Assembly (NCBI GenBank): GCA_963820315.1 | Contig: CAWFZK010000035.1 | Span: 1 to 64,000 of the forward strand | Source: JACVRW01 sp963820315 | Lineage (GTDB): Bacteria > Actinomycetota > Thermoleophilia > Solirubrobacterales > Thermoleophilaceae | Length of the DNA stretch: 64,000 nucleotides | Direction: 5' to 3' | Shown: positions 7,675 through 19,664 of the stretch, in pieces | Numbering within the stretch: position 1 is the stretch's first letter | Layout of the letters: every line of letters starts with the position of its first letter | Translations under genes and position numbers: made by a program | The notes under the pieces: model-generated | Seen by the model: only the letters and a program-made list of their open reading frames with translations | Told to the model about the DNA's origin: nothing | The model's database searches: none

Positions 7675-8364
7675 ATGGCTCGATGGGGGATGGCGGCCGA
7701 TTTGGACCGGTGCAACGGCTGTGGCGCCTGTGTCGTCGCGTGCCACGCCGAGAACAACATTTCGACCGTTGGCCCCGATCAGGCCGCACGCGGTCGTGCA
7801 AAGCACTGGCTTCGGGTGGAACGCTACTGGGAAGGCGAGTTTCCCGACGTACGACTGAAGTTCCGGCCCGTCATGTGCCAGCAGTGCGACAACGCCCCTT
7901 GCGAGCCGGTGTGTCCCACGTATGCAAGCCATCACACCGATGAGGGGCTCAACGCCCAGGTATACAACCGGTGCATCGGCACGCGGTATTGCGCGAATGC
8001 CTGTCCTTACAGCGTTCGCTTCTTCGATTTTTTCAACCCTTCATGGGACAAGCCTCTTCACCTGCAGCTGAATCCGGACGTGTCGCTGCGCGAAGTGGGC
8101 GTCATGGAGAAGTGCACGTTCTGTGTCCAGCGCATCAAGGGTGCGCAGATTCAGGCGAAGGCAGAAGGGCGCGAGCTCCGTGATCGAGAGATCCAGCCCG
8201 CTTGCGTGCAGTCGTGCCCTCCACGCGCACTCGTGTTCGGCGACCTCGAAGACCCCGAGAGTGAAGTGTCGCGCCTGTCGCGATCGCCGCGAAGCAGCAA
8301 GTTGCTCGAGGACGTCGGCACGCGGCCCAAGGTTGCCTATCTGGAACGGTTATCAGACGTATGA
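7675..8364 (+). CDS. 4Fe-4S ferredoxin-type subunit (QrcC / ActB-FeS type)
   Basis: A 229-residue electron-transfer subunit with cysteine groups for up to four clusters: CNGCGACVVACH at residues ~13-24, MCQQCDNAPCEPVCP (~64-78), CIGTRYCANACP (~100-111) and CTFC...ACVQSCP (~146-185). This matches the NrfC/DmsB-like fold of the complex. It would carry electrons between the NrfD-type quinol subunit and the periplasmic domain. The ATG at 7675 follows GGAGAGG in the end of the upstream gene, seven bases after its stop. The stop overlaps the next start (ATGA), so the subunits are co-translated. Confidence 0.88.
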   Translation: MARWGMAADLDRCNGCGACVVACHAENNISTVGPDQAARGRAKHWLRVERYWEGEFPDVRLKFRPVMCQQCDNAPCEPVCPTYASHHTDEGLNAQVYNRCIGTRYCANACPYSVRFFDFFNPSWDKPLHLQLNPDVSLREVGVMEKCTFCVQRIKGAQIQAKAEGRELRDREIQPACVQSCPPRALVFGDLEDPESEVSRLSRSPRSSKLLEDVGTRPKVAYLERLSDV

Positions 8365-9716
8365 CCCATCCCACCGGAGCGCGGATCAACAGTGACCTGC
8401 TGCGGCCGCTGTTTAACACCTCGTGGCGGTTCTATCTCCTCGTCGTCATCTTCGGCGGGATCGTCGGCCTCGGCCTGACCACGTGGATGATGCAGGCGTA
8501 CCTCGGCTACGGCATCACGGGTATCCGATGGCCGATCTACTGGGGGTTCTACGTCACGAGCTTCGTGTTCTGGATCGGTATCAGCCACGCAGGCACGCTG
8601 ATTTCGGCGATTCTCAGGCTGGTGAATGCTGGCTGGCGCCGGCCGGTGACACGGTGCGCGGAGGTGATTACCGTCTTTGCGCTGATGATTGGCGCGCTGT
8701 TTCCGATTATTCACCTTGGACGCCCGTGGCTGGCGTTCTGGCTCTTTCCCTATCCGAGCGAGCGCATGATCTGGCCCAATTTCCGGTCGCCGCTCGTGTG
8801 GGATTTCTTTGCGATTAACACCTACCTGACCGGCAGCGTGCTGTTTCTCCTGTTGCCAATCATTCCGGACTTTGCCGTCGTGCGCGACAAATCCACGGGA
8901 CTGAGGCGGCGGATCTATGGTGTGCTCGCGCTGGGATGGCGCGGCACGCCGAAGCAGTGGCACCGACTCGAGACGGCGATGCAGATCATGGCCATCGCAA
9001 TCATCCCGGTGGCCGTGTCGGTGCACACGATCGTGTCGTTCGACTTCTCGATGGCCCCGGTGCCCATGTGGAACACCACCATCTTCGGGCCATACTTCGT
9101 TGCCGGTGCTATTTTCAGCGGCATCGCGGGGCTGCTCATTGCGATGGCCGTTCTGCGCAAGTTTCTTCACCTCGAGGAATACCTGCACCCCGTCCACTTC
9201 GAGAATCTGGGGAAACTGCTGCTGGTCATGGCGCTGCTGTGGGGCTACTTCGTCTTCAACGAGCGGCTCGTGACGTACTACGGCAACGAACCCGCGGAGA
9301 TGGCGGTCTTCTGGCGGACACAGCGCGACTCATTCGCCCCGCTGTACTGGACCATGGTGATCGGAAACTTTGTGCTTCCGGTCGTGCTCATGGGGATCAA
9401 GCGCTTCCGCACGATCACGGGATGTGTGATCGCCTCGCTCGGCGTCATCGTCGGGATGTGGCTCGAGCGCTTCCTGATCATCGTTCCAGCGCTCGGTCAC
9501 AAATATCTGCCGTACAGCTTCGGCGTCTACCGCCCCACGGTTCCTGAGATCATCATCGCGGGGTCGACGTTTGCAGCGATGACCCTGCTGTATGTGCTAT
9601 TCGCGAAAGTCGTTCCGATTATTTCGATGTGGGAGCTCAAGGCGGGCGAGCACCCGTCGACCGAGCTCGTTCCGCCAGCGACTGAAGAGCACCGGCTGGG
9701 GGATCTCCATCTATGA
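8361..9716 (+). CDS. NrfD/PsrC-family quinol-interacting membrane subunit (ActC/QrcD type)
   Basis: A 451-residue polytopic protein with about ten membrane helices, for example FYLLVVIFGGIVGLGLTTWM, ITVFALMIGALFPIIHLGR and VALLPEF-free hydrophobic stretches through residue 430. The motif GISHAGTLISAILRL near residue 75 is typical of long NrfD proteins of the ActC class, and PIIHLGRPW holds the conserved His before the quinol pocket. This subunit binds menaquinol/quinol in the membrane and may move protons. Start ATG overlaps the FeS gene, and its TGA overlaps the DUF3341 start. It is the anchor of the complex encoded at 5925-10217. Confidence 0.9.
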   Translation: MTHPTGARINSDLLRPLFNTSWRFYLLVVIFGGIVGLGLTTWMMQAYLGYGITGIRWPIYWGFYVTSFVFWIGISHAGTLISAILRLVNAGWRRPVTRCAEVITVFALMIGALFPIIHLGRPWLAFWLFPYPSERMIWPNFRSPLVWDFFAINTYLTGSVLFLLLPIIPDFAVVRDKSTGLRRRIYGVLALGWRGTPKQWHRLETAMQIMAIAIIPVAVSVHTIVSFDFSMAPVPMWNTTIFGPYFVAGAIFSGIAGLLIAMAVLRKFLHLEEYLHPVHFENLGKLLLVMALLWGYFVFNERLVTYYGNEPAEMAVFWRTQRDSFAPLYWTMVIGNFVLPVVLMGIKRFRTITGCVIASLGVIVGMWLERFLIIVPALGHKYLPYSFGVYRPTVPEIIIAGSTFAAMTLLYVLFAKVVPIISMWELKAGEHPSTELVPPATEEHRLGDLHL

Positions 9717-10217
9717 AGGCGGTTTACGGGCTCTATCGGGACGGGCAGGCCGCGCAGCAGGCGGTGAACCGGCTGCGTGCAGCCGGGATCGCGGATCGCG
9801 ACATCACGGTCATATCGGCGCAGCCGATGGAAGACTATGAATTCGGCCAGATGGACAAGGCCACTTGGATGTGGTGGCTGGCCTGCCTCGGCGGTCTCAT
9901 CGGGATGTCCGTCGGATTTGGACTGACGTGGCTGACCGAGACCGCATGGCCCATGGATGTCGGAGGGTTGCCGATCTACGCGTGGTGGCCTAACCTCATC
10001 ATTATCTTTGAGTTAACGATGCTGGGCGCCATTACTGCGACCGTCGGCGACGCTGGTCGTTTCGGCGTTGCTGCCGACCCGGGGGCGCGCTTTGTACGAC
10101 CCGGAAGTCACCGACGGCAACATTCTGGTTGGCGTCGAGAATCCTTCCCCAACGTCCGTCTCAGACCTCGAGATGGCGCTCAGTGCGCCGCCGGGTGCTC
10201 GAGTCAAAACCCTCTAG
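9713..10217 (+). CDS. DUF3341 membrane subunit (ActD type), one frameshift
   Basis: Begins VYGLYRDGQAAQQAVNRL, the ferredoxin-like N-terminal part of DUF3341 proteins, then two membrane helices (WWLACLGGLIGMSVGFGLTWL and LIIIFELTMLGAITATV). One extra G near 10043-10046 breaks the frame; continuing in the next frame gives VVSALLPTRGRALYDPEVTDG and PSPTSVSDLEMAL, ending with ARVKTL at 10217, the normal C terminus of this family (~168 residues). DUF3341 is a hallmark of alternative complex III, helping bind the peripheral domains to the membrane. No cytochrome c subunit (ActA/ActE) follows in the window. Confidence 0.85.
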
Positions 10218-10302
10218 GGAGTTGCCACGCGAACGTCGTAGGCTGCTGCGGATTGCCGCAGAAAGTGCTGCATTCAGACTCACGGTTGAGTCAGTGGATC
10301 GA

Positions 10303-10332
10303 TTGCGACCGGCTGTGTCTGCATGGTATATT
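10303..10332 (+). promoter_or_regulatory. Sigma70-like promoter upstream of the rpsL leader
   Basis: TTGCGA (-35, 10303-10308) and TATATT (-10, 10327-10332; five of six consensus bases) are separated by 18 bases. This is the best promoter in the 470-base gap between the DUF3341 gene and rpsL, and would start RNA near 10339, at the first of a run of hairpins. Confidence 0.6.
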
Positions 10333-10335
10333 CGT

Positions 10336-10467
10336 CAGGTTCTCCTGAGGCTAGGAGACCCTATCTAGCCTCAACCGCACTGGAAGCGGCCGGCGAGCTG
10401 GCTTCCTTGGGCAAACCAGGCAGGACGAAGCCAGGTTGCCCCCGCGTATCACACAGATAGGGGTTTT
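10336..10467 (+). promoter_or_regulatory. Hairpin-rich leader RNA candidate (attenuator-like) before rpsL
   Basis: Directly after the promoter come CAGG/CCTG (10336-10347), a perfect 8-bp stem GAGGCTAG/CTAGCCTC (10347-10372), GGAAGC/GCTTCC (10382-10406), GGGCAA...TTGCCC reinforced by CC/GG (10409-10441), and CCCC...GGGG followed by TTTT (10440-10467). The last two stems share bases 10440-10441 and cannot both fully form, an antiterminator/terminator-like layout. No protein frame fits the segment. The remaining sequence from 10468 to 10688 shows nothing I can name except GAGG before the rpsL start. I cannot match it to a known riboswitch class. Confidence 0.4.
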
Positions 10468-10688
10468 CAGTTTCAGGTGCCAGATGCGTGGCGCCGCCTC
10501 GAAGGGGCACCCGCTCTCAAGGCCTGGAACGACGCAGGGCGATCCGCACAGCGGACCGTCCGGTCAGTGCTGTCGGCCGGGGCGACACACCCGACCGGCG
10601 ATGCTGCGGGCGTTAGCAATTTGCGCGGACGCGTATGACGCTGGATTCGCGTGTACACGCTCCGGGCGCTTGAGGGTGTTGAGGTCCG

Positions 10689-11072
10689 ATGCCGACGATC
10701 AGTCAGCTTGTTCGCGACGGGCGCAAGAGGATTATCACGAAGACGAAGAGCCCGGCGCTCCAGGTGAGTCCGCAGAAGCGGGGCGTCTGCGTGCGCGTCT
10801 TCACGCAGACACCGAAGAAGCCGAATTCGGCGCTTCGAAAGGTCGCGCGCGTTCGCCTGACGAACGGCATCGAAGTGACAACGTATATCCCTGGCGTCGG
10901 CCATAACCTGCAGGAGCACTCGCTCGTGCTCATCCGCGGCGGCCGTGTGAAGGATTTGCCGGGCGTTCGCTATCACGTGGTGCGCGGCACGCTCGACGCG
11001 GTGGGTGTCCAGGGACGCAAGCAGGGGCGATCGAAGTACGGAGCGAAGAGACCGAAACAGAATAGAATTTAG
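10689..11072 (+). CDS. rpsL: 30S ribosomal protein S12
   Basis: Complete 127-residue S12, located at the decoding centre of the small subunit. The N terminus PTISQLVRDGRKR and the conserved loops TPKKPNSALRKVARVRL and GGRVKDLPGVRYHVVRG are intact, including the lysines whose mutation gives streptomycin resistance; both are wild type (KKPNS and GRVKDLPG). GAGG lies four bases before the ATG. First gene of the str cluster. In most bacteria rpoB-rpoC precede it, but here a respiratory locus does. Confidence 0.97.
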   Translation: MPTISQLVRDGRKRIITKTKSPALQVSPQKRGVCVRVFTQTPKKPNSALRKVARVRLTNGIEVTTYIPGVGHNLQEHSLVLIRGGRVKDLPGVRYHVVRGTLDAVGVQGRKQGRSKYGAKRPKQNRI

Positions 11073-11130
11073 GTTTACGAATTACATTAAAAACCTCAAT
11101 CAATTCGAGCCCGTGATTTCAATCAGAATT

Positions 11131-11604
11131 ATGCCACGTAGACGAGAGATTCCGAAGCGCGAACTGGTTGCTGACCCGCTTTACAACAGCACGCTCGTCA
11201 GCAAGTTCATCAGCACGGTGATGTCCGACGGCAAACGCAGCGTTGCGGAACGAATCATGTACCAGAGCTTCGACATCATCAAGGATCGCACCGGCGACGA
11301 CCCGCTGAAGATCTTCAAGAAGGCGGTCGAGAACGTGAAGCCGAGCCTCGAGGTGAAATCGCGCCGCGTAGGGGGCTCGAACTATCAGGTTCCGGTGGAG
11401 GTCAATCCCAATCGTCGGCTGTCGCTCAGCATCCGGTGGCTCGTCGGCTTCGCGCGCCAGCGCGGCGACGGCAAGACCATGCAGGAGAAGCTGGCGAACG
11501 AGCTTCTGGACGCGTCCAACCTGCGAGGCGGAGCGGTGAAAAAGCGCGAAGACACTCATCGTATGGCTGAAGCCAACAAGGCATTCGCGCATTACCGCTG
11601 GTAA
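11131..11604 (+). CDS. rpsG: 30S ribosomal protein S7
   Basis: Complete 157-residue S7, the primary 16S rRNA-binding protein that nucleates the head of the small subunit and lines the E site. Start ATG at 11131 gives PRRREIPKRELVADPLY, the standard N terminus; conserved blocks include SKFISTVMSDGKRSVAERI, PSLEVKSRRVGGSNYQVPVE and the basic C terminus EANKAFAHYRW. No clear Shine-Dalgarno sequence precedes the start, and the 58 bases upstream are AT-rich. Follows rpsL in the str cluster. Confidence 0.96.
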   Translation: MPRRREIPKRELVADPLYNSTLVSKFISTVMSDGKRSVAERIMYQSFDIIKDRTGDDPLKIFKKAVENVKPSLEVKSRRVGGSNYQVPVEVNPNRRLSLSIRWLVGFARQRGDGKTMQEKLANELLDASNLRGGAVKKREDTHRMAEANKAFAHYRW

Positions 11605-11639
11605 ATGTCTTTGAAGGTGCACTGACAGGCTTTCTAGAA

Positions 11640-13748
<2,109 letters not shown>

Positions 13749-13826
13749 GTCGCCGACGCCCAGATCCCGAAATTGAGTGCGCTGGGGTTTGGAACGTGGG
13801 ATTTGGGATTTCGAGCGGAGCGAGAG

Positions 13827-15027
<1,201 letters not shown>

Positions 15028-15110
15028 AGGCAGTCAGGGTCAGGGCTGCTGACTGAAGGCCTCTGGGCCGAGGCCGAGTGCCCTACGAGGCACTAGCCGA
15101 CGAGGATAAT

Positions 15111-15446
<336 letters not shown>

Positions 15447-15485
15447 AGCGGGATAGCAGTGATCAGCCTTCCGGCAACCGGCTAG

Positions 15486-15507
15486 CCGGAGACCTTCAGG
15501 TCTCCGG
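15486..15507. repeat. GGAGACC palindrome, intergenic copy 1
   Basis: A 10-bp perfect inverted repeat, CCGGAGACCT and its complement around a 2-base centre, placed just before the rplC ribosome-binding site. The same core recurs between rpsH and rplF (22604-22698), so it is a dispersed repeat of this genome. It could fold as a hairpin in the mRNA between rpsJ and rplC. Confidence 0.75.
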
Positions 15508-15519
15508 AAGGAACACGTG

Positions 15520-16203
15520 ATGGTGACAGGACTCATAGGCAAGAAGGTCGGCATGACGCAGCTGTTCGCCGCGGACGGCACGGTTCAACCCGCGACTGTG
15601 TTGCGGGCGGGCCCCTGCGTGGTATCGCAGGTGAAAACCGTGGACCGCGATGGGTACGAGGCGGTTCAGCTCGGCTTCGTCGATGCGCGACCGAGCCGCG
15701 AAAACAAGGCGTCGGTAGGGCACTTCAAGAAAGCGGGTGTGCCGCCCACGCGAATCCGCCGTGAAGTGCGGCTCAAACCGGGCGGCGATCCGTTGAAGGC
15801 GGGAGACCAGGTGAACGTGTCGATCTTTGCGGATGGCGAGCGCGTGGACGTGATCGGCACCAGCCGCGGCAAAGGGTTTCAGGGAGTCGTGAAGCGGCAT
15901 CACTTCCGCGGTGGCCGCGCGACGCACGGGTCGATGTTCCACCGCGCGCCCGGGTCGATCGGTGCCTCGTCCTATCCGTCGCGCGTCATAAAGGGAATGC
16001 GGATGGCAGGGCACATGGGCGCCGGCCAGGTGACGGTGCGCAACCTCAAGGTGCTTCGCGTGGACGCCGAGAAGAACCTCCTCATGGTCGAGGGCGCGGT
16101 GCCAGGCGGCCCCAACAGCGTCGTTGTCATCAGGAAGGCAATCGCCGCCAAGCCGGTGAGAGTGGCACAGGTGGAACCGACCAAGAAGAAGGGCAAGAAA
16201 TGA
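15520..16203 (+). CDS. rplC: 50S ribosomal protein L3
   Basis: Complete 227-residue L3, an early assembly protein of the large subunit near the peptidyl transferase centre. N terminus VTGLIGKKVGMTQLF; the extended loop with KGFQGVVKRHHFRGGRATHG and SIGASSYPSRVIKGMRMAGHMG is typical and includes the Gln-containing GFQG site that is methylated in some bacteria. ATG 15520 has GGAAGGA upstream; a GTG one codon earlier is possible. The Lys-rich C-terminal tail overlaps the rplD start by four bases. Confidence 0.96.
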   Translation: MVTGLIGKKVGMTQLFAADGTVQPATVLRAGPCVVSQVKTVDRDGYEAVQLGFVDARPSRENKASVGHFKKAGVPPTRIRREVRLKPGGDPLKAGDQVNVSIFADGERVDVIGTSRGKGFQGVVKRHHFRGGRATHGSMFHRAPGSIGASSYPSRVIKGMRMAGHMGAGQVTVRNLKVLRVDAEKNLLMVEGAVPGGPNSVVVIRKAIAAKPVRVAQVEPTKKKGKK

Positions 16204-16819
16204 CCGTCGATGTCGTGAACGCACAGAACGAGAAGATCGGATCGGTCGAGCTGCGCGACGAAGTGTTCGGCGGCCGGATCAAGACCGACCTGATCCACGA
16301 GTCTGTGGTGCGCGCCAACGCGGCGGAGCGCCGCGGCACGCACGCGACGAAGACCCGAGCGATGGTCAGCGGCAGCGGCAAGAAGCCGTGGCGCCAGAAG
16401 GGGACCGGTCGTGCCCGCGTCGGCGAGATTCGCAATCCGCTATGGCGCAAGGGCGGCACCGTATTCGGTCCTCAGCCGCGCAGCTACGAGTACCGCCTGC
16501 CCGAAAGGTCGAGAAGGGAGCGCTTCGCGCCGCGCTCGCGCAGAAACTGCGCGACGGGAACGTGGTCGTCGTCGATGCGCTGAGCGTCGCCGAGATCAAG
16601 ACGAAAGCAGCGGTGGAAATGCTGAAGCGGCTCGGCGTCGGCGGCAAGGCGCTGTTGGTCGATACGCAGCCGGAAGACAAGCTGACGCTGTCGATGCGCA
16701 ACATCGAAGGCGTGCGCGTGCTGCCGAGCAATCGGGTGAGCGCGCGCGACGTGATGGACACGCGCCATGTCGTGCTCACGAAAGCGGCGCTCGAGAGGCT
16801 GCAGGAGGCGCTCGGCTAA
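16200..16819 (+). CDS. rplD: 50S ribosomal protein L4, one frameshift
   Basis: L4 lines the peptide exit tunnel. The first ~101 residues (VELRDEVFGGRIKTDLIHE, the tunnel loop RAMVSGSGKKPWRQKGTGRARVG-like block, GGTVFGPQPRSYEYRLP) read in one frame; near 16500 one base is missing and the rest (KVEKGALRAALAQKLRDGN, VLPSNRVSARDVMDT) is in another frame. Joined length ~206 residues is normal. ATG start overlaps the rplC stop. The protein is essential, so I treat the break as a sequence error. Confidence 0.93.
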
Positions 16820-16834
16820 CGCCGATGAAGGGCT

Positions 16835-17125
16835 ATGAAACTGACTGACGTAATCCGGCGGCCGATCATCACCGAGAAGACGACGCTCATACGCGAGGAG
16901 GGACGGACGCTCGTGTTCCAGGTGTCGAGGGACGCCAACAAGATCGACATCAAGCGGGCCGTCGAGGCGCTGCTCGGATCGAAGGTCGAGAGCGTTCGGA
17001 CGTCCGTTGCGCACGGGAAGGTGAAGCGCCAGGGACGCTATGCCGGTCGACGTCCTGACTGGAAGAAGGCGTACGTCAAGCTGCGGGAGGGTGAGAAGCT
17101 GCCTGAGTTCTTGCAGGGTGCGTGA
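16835..17125 (+). CDS. rplW: 50S ribosomal protein L23
   Basis: Complete 96-residue L23, which sits at the exit of the peptide tunnel and docks trigger factor and SRP. Typical start TDVIRRPIITEKTT, the conserved FQVSRDANKIDIKRAVEALLG and the flexible basic loop VKRQGRYAGRRPDWKKAYVKL. The Phe/Glu positions used for trigger-factor docking lie in the central part. Starts 15 bases after rplD. Confidence 0.96.
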   Translation: MKLTDVIRRPIITEKTTLIREEGRTLVFQVSRDANKIDIKRAVEALLGSKVESVRTSVAHGKVKRQGRYAGRRPDWKKAYVKLREGEKLPEFLQGA

Positions 17126-17184
17126 AGGCCTGAGGCCGTCTGAGGCCGAGCCCTGAAGCGCCTGAGCCTACAAGGATCAGAGAT

Positions 17185-18007
17185 ATGCCCATTCGCAAGT
17201 ACAACCCGACGTCGCCAGGAACACGGTTCAGGACCGTGCAGACATTCGACGAGATCACGACGAGCCAGCCCTACCGCCCGTTGACGGAAACCTGCATCGA
17301 TCGGGCGGGCGCAACAATCGGGGTGAGCTCACGTCGTGGTGGCGCGGCGGCGGCCACAAGCGGCTGTATCGCGTGATCGATTTCAAGCGGGACAAGAAGG
17401 ACATCCCGGCAAAGATCTCCACCGTCGAGTACGACCCGAACCGGTCGGCGCGTATCGCGCTGGTGACGTACGCGGATGGTGAGAAGCGCTACATCCTTCA
17501 GCCGCTCGGGATCAAAGTTGGTGACACCATCGTTGCCGGCGACAACGTCGACATCCTGCCGGGCAACTGTCTGCCGCTCAAGAACATTCCGCTCGGCACG
17601 CAGATCCACAACGTCGAGCTGCGTCCCGGCAAGGGTGGCCAGATTGCGCGCAGCGCCGGATCGTCGGTGCAGCTCGTCGCCCGTGAGGGCCATATGCGTC
17701 GGTGAAGCTGCCGTCTGGCGAAGTGCGGAAGATCAATGTCGAGTGCGTCGCGACGATCGGTCAGGTCGGCAATCTCGATCACGAGAATATCTCGATCGGC
17801 AAGGCGGGCCGCAGCCGGTGGCTCGGCAAGCGGCCGCACGTGCGCGGCGTCGCGATGAACCCGGTGGACCATCCGCTGGGTGGCGGCGAAGGGAAAACGT
17901 CTGGAGGACGGCATCCGGTGTCGCCGTGGGGACAGCCCACGAAGGGCTTCAAGACCCGGCGGCGCAAGGACACCGACCGCTTCATCGTCCAGAGGAGAAC
18001 GAAGTAG
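17185..18007 (+). CDS. rplB: 50S ribosomal protein L2, two frameshifts
   Basis: L2 is a highly conserved large-subunit protein needed for subunit joining and peptidyl transfer. The N terminus PIRKYNPTSPGTRFRTV reads in frame 1; near 17288 one A is missing from an A run (TEN-L-H-R-S-G-G-R-N-N block), and near 17690 another base is missing, after which SVKLPSGEVRKINVE and the catalytic-loop region GVAMNPVDHPLGGGEG follow. Joined length ~274 residues is normal. The C terminus PTKGFKTRRRKDTDRFIV is intact. Sixty bases separate it from rplW. Confidence 0.93.
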
Positions 18008-18044
18008 AGGGGCCTTCAGCGGAGCAGGAGGCTCCGGTAAGTAA

Positions 18045-18400
18045 ATGAGCAGATCACTGAAGAAGGGCCCATTCATCGACACCTCGCTGCTCGAAAAGGT
18101 CGAGGCGCTGAACCGGGCCAATGAAAAGAGAGTCGTGAAGACGTGGTCTCGCCGGTCGACGGTGATCCCCGAGATGGTCGGCCATACGCTCGCCGTGCAC
18201 AACGGAAAGAAGTTCATCCCGGTGTACATCACCGAGAACATGGTGGGCCACAAGCTCGGTGAGTTCTCGCCGACGCGCGCGTTCAAGGGGCACACGACGA
18301 AGACTGAAAAGGCCGCCGCCGCGCAGCGGCTGCGCCCGGAGCGCCGGGTGGCGGTGGCGCCGGAGCCGGCGGAGGCGGTGCCGCAGGAGGGAAGGCATGA
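18045..18400 (+). CDS. rpsS: 30S ribosomal protein S19 with Gly/Ala-rich tail, one frameshift
   Basis: S19 contacts 16S rRNA in the head with S13. Residues 1-85 are textbook S19: SRSLKKGPFIDTSLLEKV, WSRRSTVIPEMVGHTLAVHNG, FIPVYITENMVGHKLGEF and TRAFKGHTTK. Near 18312-18325 one base is missing from a GCC/GCG tract. In the frame that restores the gene, a tail of Ala then Pro-Gly-Ala-Pro and a Gly/Ala run follows and stops at TGA 18398-18400, forming ATGA with the rplV start. Without that correction the frame would run on into rplV. The tail makes the protein ~118 residues, against the usual ~92. Confidence 0.88.
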
Positions 18401-18857
18401 TCGAAGCGCAAGCGACCGCGCGCGGGATCCGTACTTCCGCTCAAAAGGCGGGTCTGGTGTGTGCGCTGATCCGGGGCAAAGGCGTCAACCAGGCTCTCGC
18501 GACGCTGCAGTTCACGCCGAAGACATCGCCAGAGAGCTGGCCAAGGTTCTGCGCTCGGCAGTTGCCAACGCACAGCAGAAAGACGGGTTCGGCGGCGACG
18601 TCGAACGTCTTTACGTTGCAGCATGCTTTGCGAATCAGGGCACCTCGATGAAGCGCGTGCGTCCGGCGCCCATGGGCCGTGCGTTTCGCGTCACCAAGCG
18701 TACGGCGCACCTCACGGTGCAGGTGGCCGAGCGCCCGTTGAAGATCGCCCGTGTGGCGGAAGAGACCGATGCGGCCGCGAAACCGGCGCGTGCGCGAAAG
18801 AGCGCCGCCGAGAGCGGCGCGAAGAAGACGGCCAGGAAAGCGGCCGCGAAGGCGTAA
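18397..18857 (+). CDS. rplV: 50S ribosomal protein L22, one frameshift, basic tail
   Basis: L22 reaches into the exit tunnel with its long hairpin. ATG 18397 has GGAGGGAAGG upstream and overlaps the rpsS stop. IEAQATARGIRTSAQKAGLV and RGKGVNQALATLQFTPK read in one frame; near 18520 one base is missing and the rest (LAKVLRSAVANAQQKDG, the hairpin RPAPMGRAFRVTKRTAHLTVQV) follows in the other frame. A C-terminal tail of ~35 residues rich in Ala, Lys and Arg (ESGAKKTARKAAAKA) extends beyond the usual end; such tails occur in some phyla. Total ~153 residues. Confidence 0.92.
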
Positions 18858-18960
18858 ATGATGTTCGAAACCACGAGGATCACGAGACACCACGAAGAGC
18901 ACGAGCGGCTTTTGGAGAGTTCGTGATTTTCGTGGGTCATGGTTAGAGCAGGAGAGACAC

Positions 18961-19647
18961 GTGGGCCAGAAGGTTCACCCCTACGGATTCAGGCTCGGAT
19001 TCAACAAGACCTGGCGCTCGCGCTGGTACTCGGATCGCGACTACGCAAAGCTCCTTCACGAGGATCTCGCGCTCCGTGAGAATCTGAAGAAGCGGTTTTC
19101 GCACGCCGGTGTCTCGCGAATCGAAACCGAACGCGCGGCCAACAAGCTGAAGATCGACATCTATACCTCGCGGCCGGGCATCATCATCGGCCGCAAAGGG
19201 ACCGAGGTCGACAAGCTCAAGCAGGAAATCCAGAAGCGGACCAGCCGCGAGGTCTTCATCAATATCCAGGAGATCCAGAAGCCCGAGCTCGAGGCGCAGC
19301 TGATCTCCGAATCGGTGTCGGTTCAATTGGAAAAGCGCGTCGCGTTCCGGCGGGCGATGAGGAAGGCCGTTGAATCGGCGCTGCGGTTCGGTGCGCGCGG
19401 CATCAAAGTGCGCGTGTCAGGACGCCTGAACGGCGCAGAAATCGCGCGATCCGAATGGTATCTGCACGGGCAGCTGCCGCTGCAAACGCTGCGTGCCGAC
19501 ATCGACTACGGCTTCGCGGAAGCCAATACGACTTACGGACAGATCGGTGTGAAAGTGTGGCTTTACAAGGGTGAGCGGCTGGTGCCGCGAACCGGTCGCG
19601 AGGAGGAGTACCGCGATCGTTCGCCGCGGAGACCCACGAGACCCTAA
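18961..19647 (+). CDS. rpsC: 30S ribosomal protein S3
   Basis: Complete 228-residue S3, part of the mRNA entry channel with helicase activity. GTG start with GGAGA seven bases upstream; N terminus GQKVHPYGFRLGF. The KH domain motif PGIIIGRKGTEVDKLK is at residues ~75-90, followed by the C-terminal domain SGRLNGAEIARSEWYLHGQLP. The preceding 103 bases contain a run of CACGAAG/CACGAGG-like microrepeats (18869-18905) rather than a gene. Confidence 0.96.
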   Translation: MGQKVHPYGFRLGFNKTWRSRWYSDRDYAKLLHEDLALRENLKKRFSHAGVSRIETERAANKLKIDIYTSRPGIIIGRKGTEVDKLKQEIQKRTSREVFINIQEIQKPELEAQLISESVSVQLEKRVAFRRAMRKAVESALRFGARGIKVRVSGRLNGAEIARSEWYLHGQLPLQTLRADIDYGFAEANTTYGQIGVKVWLYKGERLVPRTGREEEYRDRSPRRPTRP

Positions 19648-19664
19648 CGAAACGGTCGTTCGCG

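Noticed and set aside
10409..10441. Resemblance of GGGCAAACC...GACGAAGCC to a c-di-GMP-I (GEMM) riboswitch
   Set aside because: Only one arm with loose similarity; the second helix and tetraloop-receptor elements of GEMM are absent.
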